Below, one piece after another: positions 5,431 to 6,944 of a stretch of 6,944 bases of DNA (position 1 is its first letter; each line of letters starts with the position of its first letter). The DNA lies in the NCBI GenBank assembly GCA_016934645.1, contig JAFGSL010000435.1:1-6944 (forward strand), written 5' to 3'. The translations under genes and the position numbers were made by a program. Under the pieces are notes generated by a model. It saw nothing but the letters and a program-made list of their open reading frames with translations, made no database searches and was not told where the DNA came from. This DNA comes from Anaerolineae bacterium. Its GTDB lineage: Bacteria > Chloroflexota > Anaerolineae > B4-G1 > SLSP01.

Positions 5431-6789
5431 ATGACCTTGCCCAACCACCCTATTTCCCGTTGGCAAACCGATTTCCCGGCGGAAGAGTTTATCACCCGCC
5501 GGGACAAGCTCTTTGACGCTATCGGCGCGGAAGCGTATGCGCTGGTGCAGAGCGCGCCCGCGCCGCGCGGCTACGTGGCCTTCCGTCAGACCAACGAATT
5601 CTTCTATTGCTGCGGCCTGGAGACACCCCAGGCGTATCTCCTGCTCGATGGCGCGGCGCGCACCGCCACACTGTACCTGCCTGAACGGGGTCGGGCACAA
5701 CTTGGCGAAGGCGCGCCGCCAGGCCTGGAAGACGCCGACCTGGTGAAATCGCTCACCGGCGTGGACGCCGTCTGCCTGCGCGAGACCCTCTCCGAGCACC
5801 TGGCGGAAGCACGAGTGGTCTACACGCCACACGCACCCGCCGAACTGCGCACCGAAACCCGCCACGACCTGCTCTGGGCCAACCAGATGGGCGCGCGCGA
5901 TCCCTGGGATGGACAGCCGGCGCGGGAACAGCGCCTCATCGCGCTTCTGCGCTCACGCTTCCCCCGGATTGAGGTGCGCGATCTGACACCGGTTCTCGAC
6001 GAGATGCGCTCGGTCAAAAGCCCACGCGAAGTCGCCGTGATGCGGCGCGCGGGCCGGCTCTGCGCGCAAGCCGTCCGCGAGGCGATGCGCGTCACGCGGC
6101 CCGGCGTCATCGAGGGGCAACTTGGCGCGCTGGCAAACTACATCTACGCCGTCAACGGCGCGCAGGGCGAGGGGTACCGTCCCATCATCGCCGGTGGCGA
6201 GAACATCTGGCACATCCACTATTTCCTGAACCACTGTCCCTTGCAGGATGGCGACCTGGTATTGATGGACGTCGCGCCGGAGTGCCGGTACTACACCAGC
6301 GACATCGGGCGGATGTGGCCGGTCAACGGCATCTACGCCCCGTGGCAGCGGGAACTGTATGGCTACATCGTCGCGTATCACAAAGTTCTGCTGTCCATAC
6401 TCCGTCCCGGCGTTACGCCGGGTCAGGTGATGGATGAGGCCGCCGAGGTGATGCGTGGCATCTGGGAAAGCTGGTTGTTCTCGAAAGAAAGTCATCGCGA
6501 GGGCGCGCGCCGCACGCTGGAGTTTCGCGGGCATCTTTCGCACCCTGTCGGCATGGCCGTCCATGACGACGGTGACTACACCCGCCGCCCCCTCCTGCCG
6601 GGGACGGTCTTTGCCGTGGACCCGCAGATGTGGATTCCTGAAGAGCAGCTCTACATCCGCGTGGAAGATACCGTCGTCGTCACCGAAACGGGCATTGAAG
6701 TCTTCACCACCGCTGCCCCGTTGGAACTGGACGACGTCGAGGCGCTGATGCGGGACGAAGCGGCACAATTGCCATATTTTCACCACTAA
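5431..6789 (+). CDS. M24B metallopeptidase (Xaa-Pro aminopeptidase/prolidase-like)
   Basis: This 452-residue cytoplasmic protein is about the length of aminopeptidase P. Residues about 16-140 resemble the aminopeptidase P N-terminal domain, and about 203-420 form the pita-bread M24 catalytic domain. Dinuclear metal ligands by alignment with E. coli PepP from memory: Asp280 and Asp291 (11 apart, as in PepP), His371 in LSHPVG, Asp397 in AVDPQ, and Glu412 in IRVEDTV. The fourth is normally Glu (VEPG), so Asp397 is a conservative change. Candidate catalytic histidines are His263 (WHIHY) and His378 (AVHDDG), and Arg410 also matches. It should hydrolyse the bond before proline in peptides or dipeptides; which of the two is not decidable. 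The start is supported by GAGG (5420-5423), 7 bases before the ATG. I see no promoter in the preceding gap, so it may be read through from GH127. A creatinase-like non-peptidase role is possible. Confidence 0.88.
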   Translation: MTLPNHPISRWQTDFPAEEFITRRDKLFDAIGAEAYALVQSAPAPRGYVAFRQTNEFFYCCGLETPQAYLLLDGAARTATLYLPERGRAQLGEGAPPGLEDADLVKSLTGVDAVCLRETLSEHLAEARVVYTPHAPAELRTETRHDLLWANQMGARDPWDGQPAREQRLIALLRSRFPRIEVRDLTPVLDEMRSVKSPREVAVMRRAGRLCAQAVREAMRVTRPGVIEGQLGALANYIYAVNGAQGEGYRPIIAGGENIWHIHYFLNHCPLQDGDLVLMDVAPECRYYTSDIGRMWPVNGIYAPWQRELYGYIVAYHKVLLSILRPGVTPGQVMDEAAEVMRGIWESWLFSKESHREGARRTLEFRGHLSHPVGMAVHDDGDYTRRPLLPGTVFAVDPQMWIPEEQLYIRVEDTVVVTETGIEVFTTAAPLELDDVEALMRDEAAQLPYFHH

Positions 6790-6838
6790 TCTTCACGAAT
6801 TTGCACTAATGTAATCTTCCCATTCGTGAAAATTGGTG
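6784..6838. repeat. Second 10-bp-periodic hairpin repeat, overlapping the M24 stop codon
   Basis: CACTAAT-C-TTCACGAAT (6784-6800) pairs with ATTCGTGAA-A-ATTGGTG (6822-6838): 16 of 17 positions pair, including one G-T, around a 21-base loop. The arms are built from related 10-mers (TTCACGAATT, TGCACTAATG; inverted ATTCGTGAAA, ATTGGTGCAG). The left arm starts within the last His codon and includes the TAA at 6787-6789. No T-run follows. It is built like the repeat before this gene but has a different motif. Confidence 0.65.
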
Positions 6839-6841
6839 CAG

Positions 6842-6944
6842 ACCGGAATCTATTCACTAAGGGCCGAAAACTAAATAACTTCCCGACATCGCGGACTTGT
6901 AACGCCCGTTTTCGGCTTGCTTACGGTAAGTTATAAATTTACGA
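6842..6944. other. Right-edge intergenic stretch with one weak dyad
   Basis: No gene can be supported in the last 103 bases. GCCGAAAAC (6863-6871) and GTTTTCGGC (6908-6916) are a 9-bp inverted repeat, extendable by two G-T pairs, around a 36-base loop. A TATAAA at 6932-6937 has no partner -35 box. The dyad might belong to a terminator or to a regulatory site of a gene beyond the edge. Confidence 0.3.

Noticed and set aside
5953..6786. 277-codon open frame on the - strand
   Set aside because: It is fully antisense to the M24 gene, whose catalytic motifs are unmistakable; long antisense frames are common in GC-rich coding DNA.
6890..6920. Possible integron attC-like site around AACGCCCGTT
   Set aside because: The long paired arms and core sites of attC are not present, and no integrase or gene cassette pattern is visible.

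Overview
The window is bacterial DNA with ordinary sigma-70-type promoters, good Shine-Dalgarno sites and tightly packed genes, all reading on the + strand. The gene repertoire and the short, roughly 10-bp-periodic hairpin repeats between genes suggest an environmental, plant-polymer-degrading bacterium. A Chloroflexota (Anaerolineae-like) origin is my best guess, but it rests on gene style and not on a marker gene.

Layout. (1) Bases 2-505 are the C-terminal part of a site-specific DNA methyltransferase cut by the left edge. (2) Bases 506-821 are a 316-base AT-rich gap. It holds a 21-bp perfect hairpin just after the methyltransferase, a near-consensus promoter, and a structured leader of about 180 nt. 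(3) Bases 822-2090 encode a 12-TM major facilitator exporter of the macrolide-efflux (DHA3) type. (4) Bases 2091-2289 hold a terminator-like hairpin and then a consensus promoter carrying two LacI-type operators spaced exactly 31 bp apart. (5) Bases 2290-3378 encode a LacI-family repressor, which almost certainly represses itself. (6) Bases 3522-5324 encode a cytoplasmic GH127 beta-L-arabinofuranosidase with its Zn-cysteine catalytic site intact. (7) Bases 5431-6789 encode an M24B Xaa-Pro aminopeptidase or prolidase-like metallopeptidase with one metal ligand changed from Glu to Asp. (8) Bases 6790-6944 hold a second 10-bp-periodic hairpin and otherwise nothing recognisable.

How the genes may work together. 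The repressor, GH127 and M24 genes are in line, and I see no convincing promoter between them, so they may form one autoregulated unit. GH127 founding members remove beta-L-arabinofuranose attached to hydroxyproline in plant extensin-type glycoproteins. M24B enzymes cleave Xaa-Pro bonds. Their pairing suggests a module that first strips arabinose from hydroxyproline glycopeptides and then cleaves the exposed Xaa-(hydroxy)Pro peptides. This is the most interesting idea in the window. It is inference from gene context and needs biochemical support. The exporter has its own promoter and looks functionally separate, and the methyltransferase belongs to whatever lies to the left.
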